A stretch of 23,848 bases of DNA from JBIKLM01 sp044375105 (GTDB lineage Bacteria; Planctomycetota; UBA1135; GCA-002686595), in contig JBILNK010000057.1 in NCBI GenBank assembly GCA_044375105.1, positions 1-23,848 of the forward strand. Reading direction: 5' to 3'. The notes beneath the pieces were generated by a model. The model was not told where the DNA came from and made no database searches. It saw nothing but the letters and a program-made list of their open reading frames with translations. Below are positions 6,364 through 12,636 of the stretch, in pieces (the first letter of the stretch is position 1; each line of letters begins with the position of its first letter). The position numbers and the translations under genes are program-made.

Positions 6364-7616
6364 AAGCGCACCCCGGGCGCCCGGCCGAAGCGCGCGGCGA
6401 AGCCGGCCGCGATGGCCGCGCCCACCTCGGCTTCGCTGCCCGGCTCCCCGAGCAGCACCGTGCAGCCGCCGAAGCCCGCGCCGGTCAGGCGCGAGCCCCA
6501 CACGCTGGCCTGGCCCACGGCCAGCTCGACCAGCAGGTCGAGCTCCGGGGTCGAGACCTCGTAGCGCTCGCGCAGGCTGGCGTGGGTGGCGGTCAGCAGG
6601 GCTCCGAACTCCTGGAAGCGCCCAGCGACCAGCAGGTCGCGGGCGCGGAAGGTGCGCGCCAGCTCGCCGAACACGTGGGCTCCGCGGCGCTCGAGCAGGG
6701 GATCGATCCGGCCGCGCTCTGCCTCGAAGCGCTCGACGGGCACCTGGCGCAGGCAGCGCGCGCGCTGCTCGTCCGGCTCGAGCAGGCGCAGCAGCGCCTG
6801 GGCCTCGGCGACGCGCTGATTGAAGGCCCCGGCAGCCAGGTCCCGGCGCACCCCCGAATCGCAGATCCCGATCGCGACCCGCGCGCTGGGAAAGGGCAGG
6901 TGCTCGAGCGATCCATCGAGGCAATCGAGCCACAGCAGATGCCCGGCCCGCGAGCGCGCCACGGCGTTTGGATCCATGATGCCGCAGCGCACGCCCACGA
7001 AGCCGCGCTCGGCCGCGAGGGCCTGCTCGACCCAGCGCTCGGGGCCTCCGCCGGAGGGCGCGGGGCCGGCCAGGGCTTCGACCGCCAGGGCCGTGCCGAC
7101 GCAGATCGAGGCCGAGGAGGAGAGCCCGGCGCCGATCGGGAGGTTGCCCCCGAAGAGCAGCTCCAGGCCCCCTTGGAGCTGCCCGGCGGCCTGGGCTTGG
7201 CGCAGCACCCCCAGGGGGTAATCGAACCAGCGGCCGCTGGCCGCGCCGGGCCAGGCGGGGCCCTCGGAGCTGCTCCCCGCGGGCAGCCGCCCGTCGAAAC
7301 GCGCCTCCTCGAGCAGGGACGCGAGGCGCACCCGGCCCTGCGGGGCCGGCCGCGCGGCGATGAAGGTGCCCCGGTCGATGGCGGTGGGCATCACCGGGCC
7401 GCCGTTGTAGTCGAGGTGCGCCCCCATCAGGTTGACCCGGCCCGGGGCGAAGAACAGGCGCGGCGCGGCACCCGGCCCGAAGCGCTCGGCGAAGGCGCGC
7501 AGGAGCTCGCCGGCCAGCGGGCGCTCGACCGCGTTCGCCGCGGCCGCGGGCACCCCGCCGTCGGTGCGCTGCCCGGCGGCTGGGGGAGCGGCGGGGCCTT
7601 GGTCTGGTCGAAGCAC
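6324..7616 (-). CDS. galK: Galactokinase-family GHMP sugar kinase with altered sugar pocket
   Basis: This 430-aa protein transfers phosphate from ATP to the anomeric hydroxyl of a sugar. All three family signatures are present: GRVNLMGAHLDYN (59-71), the ATP loop GAGLSSSA (162-169) and GAGFGGC (379-385), plus CGIMD with the catalytic aspartate (D215) and a STPELDLLVELA block. Two residues that contact galactose in characterised galactokinases are changed: the Glu of GEHTDY is Ala66, and the Tyr of the YNxRR block is Phe265. The Gln after GIMD is Pro216. The sugar may therefore not be galactose. The start is a GTG at 7616, six bases after TAAGCT. The first 50 residues are Ala/Pro-rich and absent from most homologues. 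No galT or galE lies beside it. Confidence 0.88.
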   Translation of the reverse strand: MLRPDQGPAAPPAAGQRTDGGVPAAAANAVERPLAGELLRAFAERFGPGAAPRLFFAPGRVNLMGAHLDYNGGPVMPTAIDRGTFIAARPAPQGRVRLASLLEEARFDGRLPAGSSSEGPAWPGAASGRWFDYPLGVLRQAQAAGQLQGGLELLFGGNLPIGAGLSSSASICVGTALAVEALAGPAPSGGGPERWVEQALAAERGFVGVRCGIMDPNAVARSRAGHLLWLDCLDGSLEHLPFPSARVAIGICDSGVRRDLAAGAFNQRVAEAQALLRLLEPDEQRARCLRQVPVERFEAERGRIDPLLERRGAHVFGELARTFRARDLLVAGRFQEFGALLTATHASLRERYEVSTPELDLLVELAVGQASVWGSRLTGAGFGGCTVLLGEPGSEAEVGAAIAAGFAARFGRAPGVRFYRGDPGPRELLL

Positions 7617-7622
7617 GCCCAG

Positions 7623-7628
7623 AGCTTA
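7623..7628 (-). promoter_or_regulatory. -10 box TAAGCT for the galactokinase-family gene
   Basis: On the minus strand TAAGCT is followed by six bases (CTGGGC) and the GTG at 7616. A 6-bp inverted repeat (GCCGCG / CGCGGC, 7629-7645) abuts the box upstream. The box is the main reason for choosing this GTG as the start. Confidence 0.55.
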
Positions 7629-7668
7629 GCCGCGTTGCCCGCGGCCCGCCCTGGGCCGGGCCAGAGAC

Positions 7669-7710
7669 CCGGGCGGGGGCGGCCCCGCGGTCCGTGCACG
7701 CCCCGCCCGG
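7669..7710. repeat. 10-bp perfect inverted repeat, candidate operator
   Basis: CCGGGCGGGG (7669-7678) and CCCCGCCCGG (7701-7710) are perfect inverted copies 22 bases apart. They lie in the 114-bp region between the divergent galactokinase-family and lipoprotein genes. The right arm ends six bases before the lipoprotein -10 box at 7717, so a protein bound there would cover the -35 area. An RNA hairpin is unlikely because no known transcript crosses it. Confidence 0.4.
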
Positions 7711-7716
7711 CGTCGC

Positions 7717-7722
7717 TATCGT
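7717..7722 (+). promoter_or_regulatory. -10 box TATCGT for the lipoprotein-acetyltransferase operon
   Basis: TATCGT lies eight bases (GGGGCTGG) before the ATG at 7731. This leaves a leader of zero to about two bases. The GGGG within the spacer is too close to the ATG to act as a Shine-Dalgarno site. Confidence 0.45.
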
Positions 7723-7730
7723 GGGGCTGG

Positions 7731-8153
7731 ATGACCGCTTCCGCGCATCGCCTGACCCGGGTGGCCCTGCTCGCGTTCCTGTGCGCACCGGGCTGCGCCT
7801 CGGTCGAATTCACCCGCGAGACCGAGACCTCCGGCCGCTTCCGCTCCTCCGGCCTGGCTCTGACCGTGTTCGGCTACGACTTCCCGAGCGGCGCGCTGCA
7901 GATCGCTCGCGACAACGCCAGCGACGCCCGCCAGCCCAACACGGTGGTGACCAGCCAACGCGTGTTCCCTTACCTGGGGTCGGCCGACTGGATCCTCGAC
8001 ATCCTCTCGGTGCGCTGGGCGCGCATCTCGGGCACCTGGGGCTTTGCCCCGGGCTCGGGCATGCGCAGCGCGGACGATCCGAGCCGCGCCGCGCCGGAGC
8101 CTGAAGAAGCCCCCGCCGCTTCCAAAAGCCCCACCTCCCCGACGCCGTTCTGA
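7731..8153 (+). CDS. Small putative lipoprotein of unknown function
   Basis: This 140-aa protein begins with a lipoprotein-type signal: basic n-region (HRLTR), hydrophobic core VALLAFLC, and APGC with the candidate lipidated cysteine at residue 22. The lipobox is imperfect because Pro is at -2 and Ala at -3. The mature part (SGRFRSSGLALTVFGYDFP, then ALQIARDNASDARQPNTVV, then LDILSVRWARISGTWG) looks like one compact domain that I cannot assign to a named family. The last 25 residues are Pro/Ala/Ser-rich. The stop TGA shares its A with the ATG of the acetyltransferase gene, so the two should be cotranslated. The gene is divergent from the galactokinase-family gene. It would sit in the periplasm or outer membrane. 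Confidence 0.75.
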   Translation: MTASAHRLTRVALLAFLCAPGCASVEFTRETETSGRFRSSGLALTVFGYDFPSGALQIARDNASDARQPNTVVTSQRVFPYLGSADWILDILSVRWARISGTWGFAPGSGMRSADDPSRAAPEPEEAPAASKSPTSPTPF

Positions 8154-9364
8154 TGACCCTGCGCCTGGTCACCGCCCACCCGTCCGAGGCCCCGGAGCGT
8201 CTGGAGTTCGTCGACCGCGCCTTCGAGCGCAGCGGGCACGAATCGCGGCTGCTGGCCGAGCTGGCCCGCACGAACCCGCACTTCGATCCGGGTCTGTGCC
8301 TGTTCGCGGAGCGCGAGGGCGAGAGTGTCGGGCTGGCCAACTTCCTGCCGCGCACCCTGATGCTGCGCGGGGCCCCGGTGCGCCTGGCCCTGCTCGCGCC
8401 GATCGCCACCCTACCGCAGGCGCGCCGGCAGGGCGTCGGACGCTTCCTCCTGGAAGCGGGATTCAGGGCCCTGCTCGACCGCCAGCTGCGCGGGGCCGTG
8501 GCCCTGGGCGGCGAAGCCTCCTTCTCGCGGCTCGGCTTCCAGCCGGCTTTCGACTTTTACGCCCTCAGCGCACGCCGCGAGGAGCTGCCCTCCGAGCGCC
8601 TCTCCGGCTGGCGCGGGCTGGTGGGTGCCGATCTGCCGCGCCTGCGCGAACTCTACGAGCGCAGCTACCAGGCGGTCAGCGGCACCGAGCGCCGCGAGAT
8701 CTCCGCGGCGGAGTGGGAGGCCTCGATTCCGACGGCCCACTGCCTGATCTTCGCCGAGCAGGACGCTCCGGCTTCGGCCTACCTGCGCTTCCGCATCCGC
8801 CGGTCGATCGAGCTGCGCGAATGCGGTGTGGCCAACGAGCGCGGCATCCGGGCCGTGCTGGCCTTCCTGGGCCAATTGTTGGATGAACACGGCAAGGGCC
8901 GCTTCGAGGCCCATCTGCCCCCCAGCCATCCGGTGGCCAAGGCGCTGTTCGAGCGCGGCGCCCTGGCGCAGGCCAGCAACTTCGGCGGCGCGGCCCAGCT
9001 GGCCGTGCTCGACTGGCCTGGCGTGCTGTTGGACACGGCGCCGAGCTGGCACGACGGCCTGGTGGCCGCCGAGCTGTCCAGCGCCTCGCTAGAAATCGGC
9101 GGCGAGTGCTTCGGCCTGCTGCGCCAGGGCGCTCACCTGGCGATCGAGCCGGGCGCCCGGCAGGCCGTGCATCTGTGGACCCCGCCCGAGTGGGGCCCGG
9201 CGCTCTTGACCGGACAGCGCGACTGCCATGACCTGGCCGCCTGCGACGCCTTCCGCGAGAATTCGGGCGGTGCCCTGGCGCACCCCCGCCTGATCGAAAG
9301 CTGGTTCCGCTCGCGGCCCGCTTGCTGGAGCTATTCGCCGGTGTTCGAGCTGGCCGACGTGTGA
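8153..9364 (+). CDS. GNAT-family N-acetyltransferase, Eis/YhbS-like two-domain type
   Basis: This 403-aa protein should transfer an acetyl group from acetyl-CoA to an amine. The N-terminal GNAT domain (about residues 1-140) carries the acetyl-CoA-binding loop QARRQGVGRFLLEAG (about 89-103) and the YhbS/Eis-type LGGEASFSRLGFQPAFDF strand-helix region. About residues 150-290 look like a second, degenerate GNAT unit. About 300-400 form a C-terminal beta-rich part (LEIGGECFGLLRQG), reminiscent of the SCP2-like tail of Eis proteins. Substrate is unknown; Eis relatives acetylate aminoglycosides or protein lysines. TGATG overlap with the upstream lipoprotein gene indicates translational coupling, which is odd pairing for a cytoplasmic enzyme. 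Confidence 0.82.
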   Translation: MTLRLVTAHPSEAPERLEFVDRAFERSGHESRLLAELARTNPHFDPGLCLFAEREGESVGLANFLPRTLMLRGAPVRLALLAPIATLPQARRQGVGRFLLEAGFRALLDRQLRGAVALGGEASFSRLGFQPAFDFYALSARREELPSERLSGWRGLVGADLPRLRELYERSYQAVSGTERREISAAEWEASIPTAHCLIFAEQDAPASAYLRFRIRRSIELRECGVANERGIRAVLAFLGQLLDEHGKGRFEAHLPPSHPVAKALFERGALAQASNFGGAAQLAVLDWPGVLLDTAPSWHDGLVAAELSSASLEIGGECFGLLRQGAHLAIEPGARQAVHLWTPPEWGPALLTGQRDCHDLAACDAFRENSGGALAHPRLIESWFRSRPACWSYSPVFELADV

Positions 9365-9370
9365 GCGAGC

Positions 9371-9389
9371 GCGCCCCTGCGGCGGGCGC
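9371..9389 (+). terminator. Hairpin after the acetyltransferase gene
   Basis: GCGCCC (9371-9376) pairs with GGGCGC (9384-9389) around a 7-base loop, six bases after the stop codon. There is no T-tract. It lies in a 203-bp gap between convergent genes. Confidence 0.4.
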
Positions 9390-9444
9390 ACAGGCCTGGA
9401 TCCACCGGCTCGGATCGATCAGCTCCGGTCCACCGGCTCCCGCG

Positions 9445-9464
9445 GCGCGGCGCTGCCGCCGCGC
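9445..9464. terminator. 8-bp perfect hairpin between convergent genes
   Basis: GCGCGGCG (9445-9452) pairs with CGCCGCGC (9457-9464) around the loop CTGC. It is near the middle of the gap between the acetyltransferase and parvulin genes, so it could block transcription from either side. Just upstream, TCCACCGGCTC occurs twice (9401-9411 and 9429-9439). Confidence 0.4.
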
Positions 9465-9567
9465 GGCGATCCCGGTCTCTGCGGTCGGCGGCTCGCGGCC
9501 CAAAGGCCATGGGGCTCGGCGGATCGGACGGCTCGAGCGCAGCCCGAGTCGCTGCGCAGCAAGCCGC

Positions 9568-10743
9568 TCAGCGCGTGCGCTGCAGGATCAGATAGCCCAC
9601 GTTGAGCGGGATCGGGTCGCTGCATTCGCCCGGCTCCAGCTCGAAATTAGCCCGCACGAAGTTCGGCAGTCCGGGCTGATGGCGGTGGAACCAGCCCACG
9701 TCTCCGCGGCGCTCGCGGCCGCCGGCCGGGTCGTCGTTGTAGCGGGCCGCCAGCTCGGCGAAATCCTCGCCGGCGCGCAGCCGCTCGAGCAGCTCTGCGG
9801 CCACCAACTCGGCCTCGGCGGCGTTGCGGCCGGGCAACTGGGCCACCGGCAGGCGCGCCTCATCGAAGGAGATCAGCATGCCGTTGAAGCGCGCCCAGAC
9901 CTTGGGGGCCAGCTCGGGTGGCAAGCTGTCCGGAGCGACCGGCTGCACCAGGAACAGCCCCAGGGGCGTTTCGACCGGCGCGGACACCTGGCCGAGCGGC
10001 GTGTCGAAGGCGGCGGCCTTGATCATCGAGTCGCCGCTGCCGCGCTCGAACACCGCCAAGGCCCCGCGACGCTCCTTGAGCGCGGGGTCGTCGTTGATCT
10101 CAGCGGCCAGGTCCGCGAACTCCGCGCCGGCCTCGAGCCGGGCCAGCAGATCCCGTGCTCGGGCCCAGGACTCGGGTCCGGTGCCTTGGATCTGGATCGC
10201 CCGGGCGCCGACGCGCTCGGGGATGCGTTGGGCCAGCATGTAGCCCGCGGCGGTGAACAGCACCGGGCTCAATTCGAAGGCCTGGGCCGAGAACAGCCAA
10301 GCGTCCAGGGCATCGCCCAGCAACCCGGGGGGCACCACGCCGACCAGCCCGCCGTTGATGGCGTTGGACGCATCCGAGTGCCGGCGCGCCAGCTCGGAGA
10401 AGTCCGCGCCGGCGGCGGCCCGCTCGCGCAGCTCCTGGGTGAAGCGCTCGGCCTCCTCGCGGGTCTTGACGTTCTTGCGCGGCGACCCGACCGAGCCCTC
10501 GAAGCGCACCTGGATCACGCGCAGGGCACGCAGCTCGGGGGGCTCCGCGCCGAGCTGCAGGGTCTCGGCGAAGACGGAAACGGGCGGCCGCGGGGCGGGG
10601 CTGGGCGGTACGGACGGGCCCGGCTCCTGCGCTTCCTGGGGCGCCACGGGAAGCGGGTCCGGGCCGGAAGGAATCTGGGCCACGTTCCAGCCGGCGGACT
10701 GGAAACCGAAGGGGAAGAGCAGGAAGGCCGGGAGATAGCGCAT
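9568..10743 (-). CDS. Periplasmic peptidyl-prolyl isomerase with three parvulin-like domains
   Basis: This 391-aa protein should catalyse cis-trans isomerisation of prolyl bonds or act as a chaperone outside the cytoplasm. It begins with a signal-like segment (MRYLPAFLLFPFGFQSAG) and a Pro-rich linker to about residue 70. Three PpiC-type units follow: about 72-176 (RVIQVRF, DFSELARRHSD, GGLVGVVP), about 179-270 (RAIQIQG, EFADLAAEINDD, RRGALAVF) and about 284-390 (GMLISFDEA, DFAELAARYNDD, RRGDVGWF, NVGYLILQ). The third is closest to the consensus. SurA has two such domains plus an N-terminal chaperone module that I do not see here. The ATG at 10743 is chosen because the signal peptide starts there; the frame remains open upstream. 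A TATGCT box lies 21 bases before it. Confidence 0.82.
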   Translation of the reverse strand: MRYLPAFLLFPFGFQSAGWNVAQIPSGPDPLPVAPQEAQEPGPSVPPSPAPRPPVSVFAETLQLGAEPPELRALRVIQVRFEGSVGSPRKNVKTREEAERFTQELRERAAAGADFSELARRHSDASNAINGGLVGVVPPGLLGDALDAWLFSAQAFELSPVLFTAAGYMLAQRIPERVGARAIQIQGTGPESWARARDLLARLEAGAEFADLAAEINDDPALKERRGALAVFERGSGDSMIKAAAFDTPLGQVSAPVETPLGLFLVQPVAPDSLPPELAPKVWARFNGMLISFDEARLPVAQLPGRNAAEAELVAAELLERLRAGEDFAELAARYNDDPAGGRERRGDVGWFHRHQPGLPNFVRANFELEPGECSDPIPLNVGYLILQRTR

Positions 10744-10764
10744 GGGACCGAGCGTTGGTCCTGG

Positions 10765-10770
10765 AGCATA
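10765..10770 (-). promoter_or_regulatory. -10-like TATGCT upstream of the parvulin gene
   Basis: On the minus strand TATGCT ends 21 bases before the ATG at 10743, which predicts a leader of about 14 bases. That short leader contains no Shine-Dalgarno sequence. The hexamer is identical to the one before the phosphoesterase gene. Confidence 0.4.
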
Positions 10771-10931
10771 CGCGAGCCCGCGGGCCGTCGTGAGCCGCCG
10801 CGGGGCCAGGGGCGTCAGCTCCCGGCCTGGCAGACCGGACAGGCTCGCGCCCGCGGCGCGGACCCGCCCCCTGAGGCCAGGTCCGACCGGGCCGGAGGCC
10901 GCCCCGATGGACGCGCGGTGCGAAGTCTTCA

Positions 10932-10956
10932 GGGGGCGATCGCCGGAGCCGCCCCC
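10932..10956 (-). terminator. GC hairpin after the NYN gene
   Basis: GGGGGCG (10932-10938) and CGCCCCC (10950-10956) form a 7-bp perfect stem with an 11-base loop, four bases after the minus-strand stop codon at 10961. No T-tract follows on that strand. Confidence 0.5.
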
Positions 10957-10960
10957 GGGC

Positions 10961-12481
10961 TCAGCGGCTGCCTTCGGCGGCACCGGCGCCGCGACGGATG
11001 CCGAGCCAACGGTCGATCAGCTCGCGGCCGGAGCTGCCGAGTTCGATGTCGCTGTCGAGCATCTCGAGCAGGTTGCGCCGGAACGCCAGGGCCAGCCGTT
11101 CGGGTGTGTCCCCGGCCGCCAGGGTGTGGCCCGAATAGCCGATGGCCTTCAGCACGAAGGTGATCGCCTGGCGCGGGATGGGGGCATCCTCGGACGCCAA
11201 GCGGTCGCGGATCGCCTTGGAGGTGGCCGAAAGGTCGTAGGGCCGCTCGGCGAGCTCCTGGGCCAAACAGGCGAACAAGCGCTGGTACTCCTCGCCGCTC
11301 AGCAGGGGCACGTTGGTGTGGCTGTGGATGCGCTTGAGCAGCTCGAGCTCCTGGGCCGGCAGGGCCGAGAGGTGCGTGCTGGCGCCGCCCAGCTCGGGGA
11401 ACTGATCCTCCCGGTGGCGGGTCGGATCCACGAGGTAGCCGGGCGAATTGGGGCCGGTGCGCACCTCGAAACCGGGATGTTCGAAGCGGTCGAGCAGCTT
11501 CTTGAAGCTGCCGGCGCCCAGCCAATCGCTCTGCAGCAGGCCCTCGCCGAAGTAGAGCCCGGCGCTTTGGGCCACGGCGGCCAGGGGCAGGGGCCGCGGA
11601 GCCTTGGCCACCAGCTCGCTCAGCCAGGCGATGACGCGCGCCTCGTCGACTGGGCCGCTGCCTCCACCGGCCGCCGCCGGCGTGCGCGTCTCCACGCGCC
11701 ACTGATCGCCCTCGGTCATCGAAAGGGACGGATTCATGGCCACGATCGCGCGCGTCAGCGCCCGCAAGCCGAAGTAGCCCAGCCAGTTGCTCTCCGGGGT
11801 GAACTCGGGGAAGCGGCGCAGGATGCGCGGCATCAGCTCGGCGGGCACCGCGCCGGACTTTTGGACTTCGAGCAAGACCTCGGCGGCCATGCGCTCGAGC
11901 ACGGCCGGATCGGCGCCTTCGCGCACCGTCGGGGGCGGCGCTTCGCTGGCGTCGAGCCCCAGGGCATGTTCGATGAACTGCTCCTCGGTGAGCACGCGAT
12001 CGCTGGCCGAGGTGTAGGCCGCCGAAGCAGACCCCACGGTCAGCACCACGGTGCGCTTGTCATGAGCGCGCAGGCGCTGCAGGACCGGGGTGAAGTCGGC
12101 ATCCGCGGAGAACAGGATGAACTCCTCCACGTGCGGATAGAGGTTCAGCACGTCCAGGATGTCGATCACCATGTGCACGTCGGCGCCGGTCTTGCCGCGG
12201 TGCGTCAGGGGCGGGCAGTCCACGGCGGTGAAGGCCGCCTGGGTGAAGTCCGCCCGGTAGCGATGGAACACCTTGGGGTTCAGGTAGCAGCGCCGCACCA
12301 GCACGGAGCGCGGGGTCAGATCGCCGCCGGGCTCCTCACCGGGCATGCCGCGCTGGATCCAGGCGAGCCACTCCCGAGGCTGGGCGGCGAACTGCTCGGC
12401 AGCCCGGGGGTGGATCTTCTGGAGCCCGATCCAGACGTTGTCGAAATCGATGAAGACGGCGGTCCTGATCGCGCGGGTCAT
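10961..12481 (-). CDS. NYN-domain (LabA-like) putative ribonuclease with two LOTUS-like domains
   Basis: This 506-aa protein has an N-terminal NYN/PIN-like domain (about residues 5-170) with the acidic residues in order: IDFDN (D12, D14, N15), GKTGADVHMVID (D101) and FSADADF (D127, D129). Such domains are metal-dependent RNases or RNA binders. About 190-265 (LLEVQKSGAVPAELMPRIL, RRFPEF, GYFGLRALTRAI) and about 278-352 (ALIAW-type helix, LPLAAVA, GSFKKLLDRF, FEVRTG) resemble OST-HTH/LOTUS winged helices, which bind RNA. A further helical domain (about 370-495) is unassigned. The frame is open upstream of the ATG at 12481, but upstream residues are Arg/Pro-rich and unrelated. A 45-codon ORF ends in ATGA overlap with this start. 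NYN is clear; the LOTUS call is from pattern only. Confidence 0.82.
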   Translation of the reverse strand: MTRAIRTAVFIDFDNVWIGLQKIHPRAAEQFAAQPREWLAWIQRGMPGEEPGGDLTPRSVLVRRCYLNPKVFHRYRADFTQAAFTAVDCPPLTHRGKTGADVHMVIDILDVLNLYPHVEEFILFSADADFTPVLQRLRAHDKRTVVLTVGSASAAYTSASDRVLTEEQFIEHALGLDASEAPPPTVREGADPAVLERMAAEVLLEVQKSGAVPAELMPRILRRFPEFTPESNWLGYFGLRALTRAIVAMNPSLSMTEGDQWRVETRTPAAAGGGSGPVDEARVIAWLSELVAKAPRPLPLAAVAQSAGLYFGEGLLQSDWLGAGSFKKLLDRFEHPGFEVRTGPNSPGYLVDPTRHREDQFPELGGASTHLSALPAQELELLKRIHSHTNVPLLSGEEYQRLFACLAQELAERPYDLSATSKAIRDRLASEDAPIPRQAITFVLKAIGYSGHTLAAGDTPERLALAFRRNLLEMLDSDIELGSSGRELIDRWLGIRRGAGAAEGSR

Positions 12482-12615
12482 TCGCTTCTGATCCAATGGG
12501 TTGGTCTGGGACCGGTGGGGTCGGGCTGCCTGGAACGGCCGGCCTTCGAGGGGTCGTCGGTCTTCCCGGGGAAGCGGGGGTCGACCCGTACGGAGAGGGC
12601 GATGCCCGCATCCAC
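12478..12615 (-). CDS. Possible 45-aa ORF coupled to the NYN gene
   Basis: A GTG at 12615 opens a 45-codon frame whose TGA stop overlaps the ATG of the NYN gene as ATGA (12481-12478). A TATCTT box on the same strand (12631-12626) ends ten bases before the GTG. The first 30 codons have G/C third bases like the genes here; the last ones (AGA, CCA, AGA, GAA) do not. The peptide is hydrophilic and Pro/Arg/Asp-rich, and matches nothing I know. It could be a leader that carries ribosomes to the NYN start, which has no close -10 box or Shine-Dalgarno of its own, or a chance frame. Confidence 0.3.
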   Translation of the reverse strand: MDAGIALSVRVDPRFPGKTDDPSKAGRSRQPDPTGPRPTHWIRSE

Positions 12616-12625
12616 GGGGGGCGCC

Positions 12626-12631
12626 AAGATA
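12626..12631 (-). promoter_or_regulatory. Possible -10 box TATCTT upstream of the NYN gene
   Basis: TATCTT on the minus strand lies just after the end of the epimerase gene (stop at 12637) and ten bases before the GTG of the 45-codon ORF. It is the only TAnnnT I noticed between the epimerase stop and the NYN start. Confidence 0.3.
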
Positions 12632-12636
12632 GCGAT

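Noticed and set aside
3648..8153. A continuous plus-strand reading frame of about 1,500 codons
   Set aside because: It runs antisense to the membrane-anchored protein and galactokinase-family genes and out of frame through the phosphoesterase gene; its peptide is Arg/Pro/Ala-biased. Only its last 140 codons (from 7731) are a real gene. Long shadows are expected when stops are rare in GC-rich DNA.
9401..9439. 11-bp direct repeat TCCACCGGCTC, possible attachment site or repeat array
   Set aside because: Only two copies exist, with no integrase, tRNA or further repeats nearby, so it is probably chance or a minor duplication.
9322..11163. A 613-codon plus-strand frame opposite the parvulin gene
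   Set aside because: It is antisense to a gene with a signal peptide and three recognisable domains, and it shows no family features.
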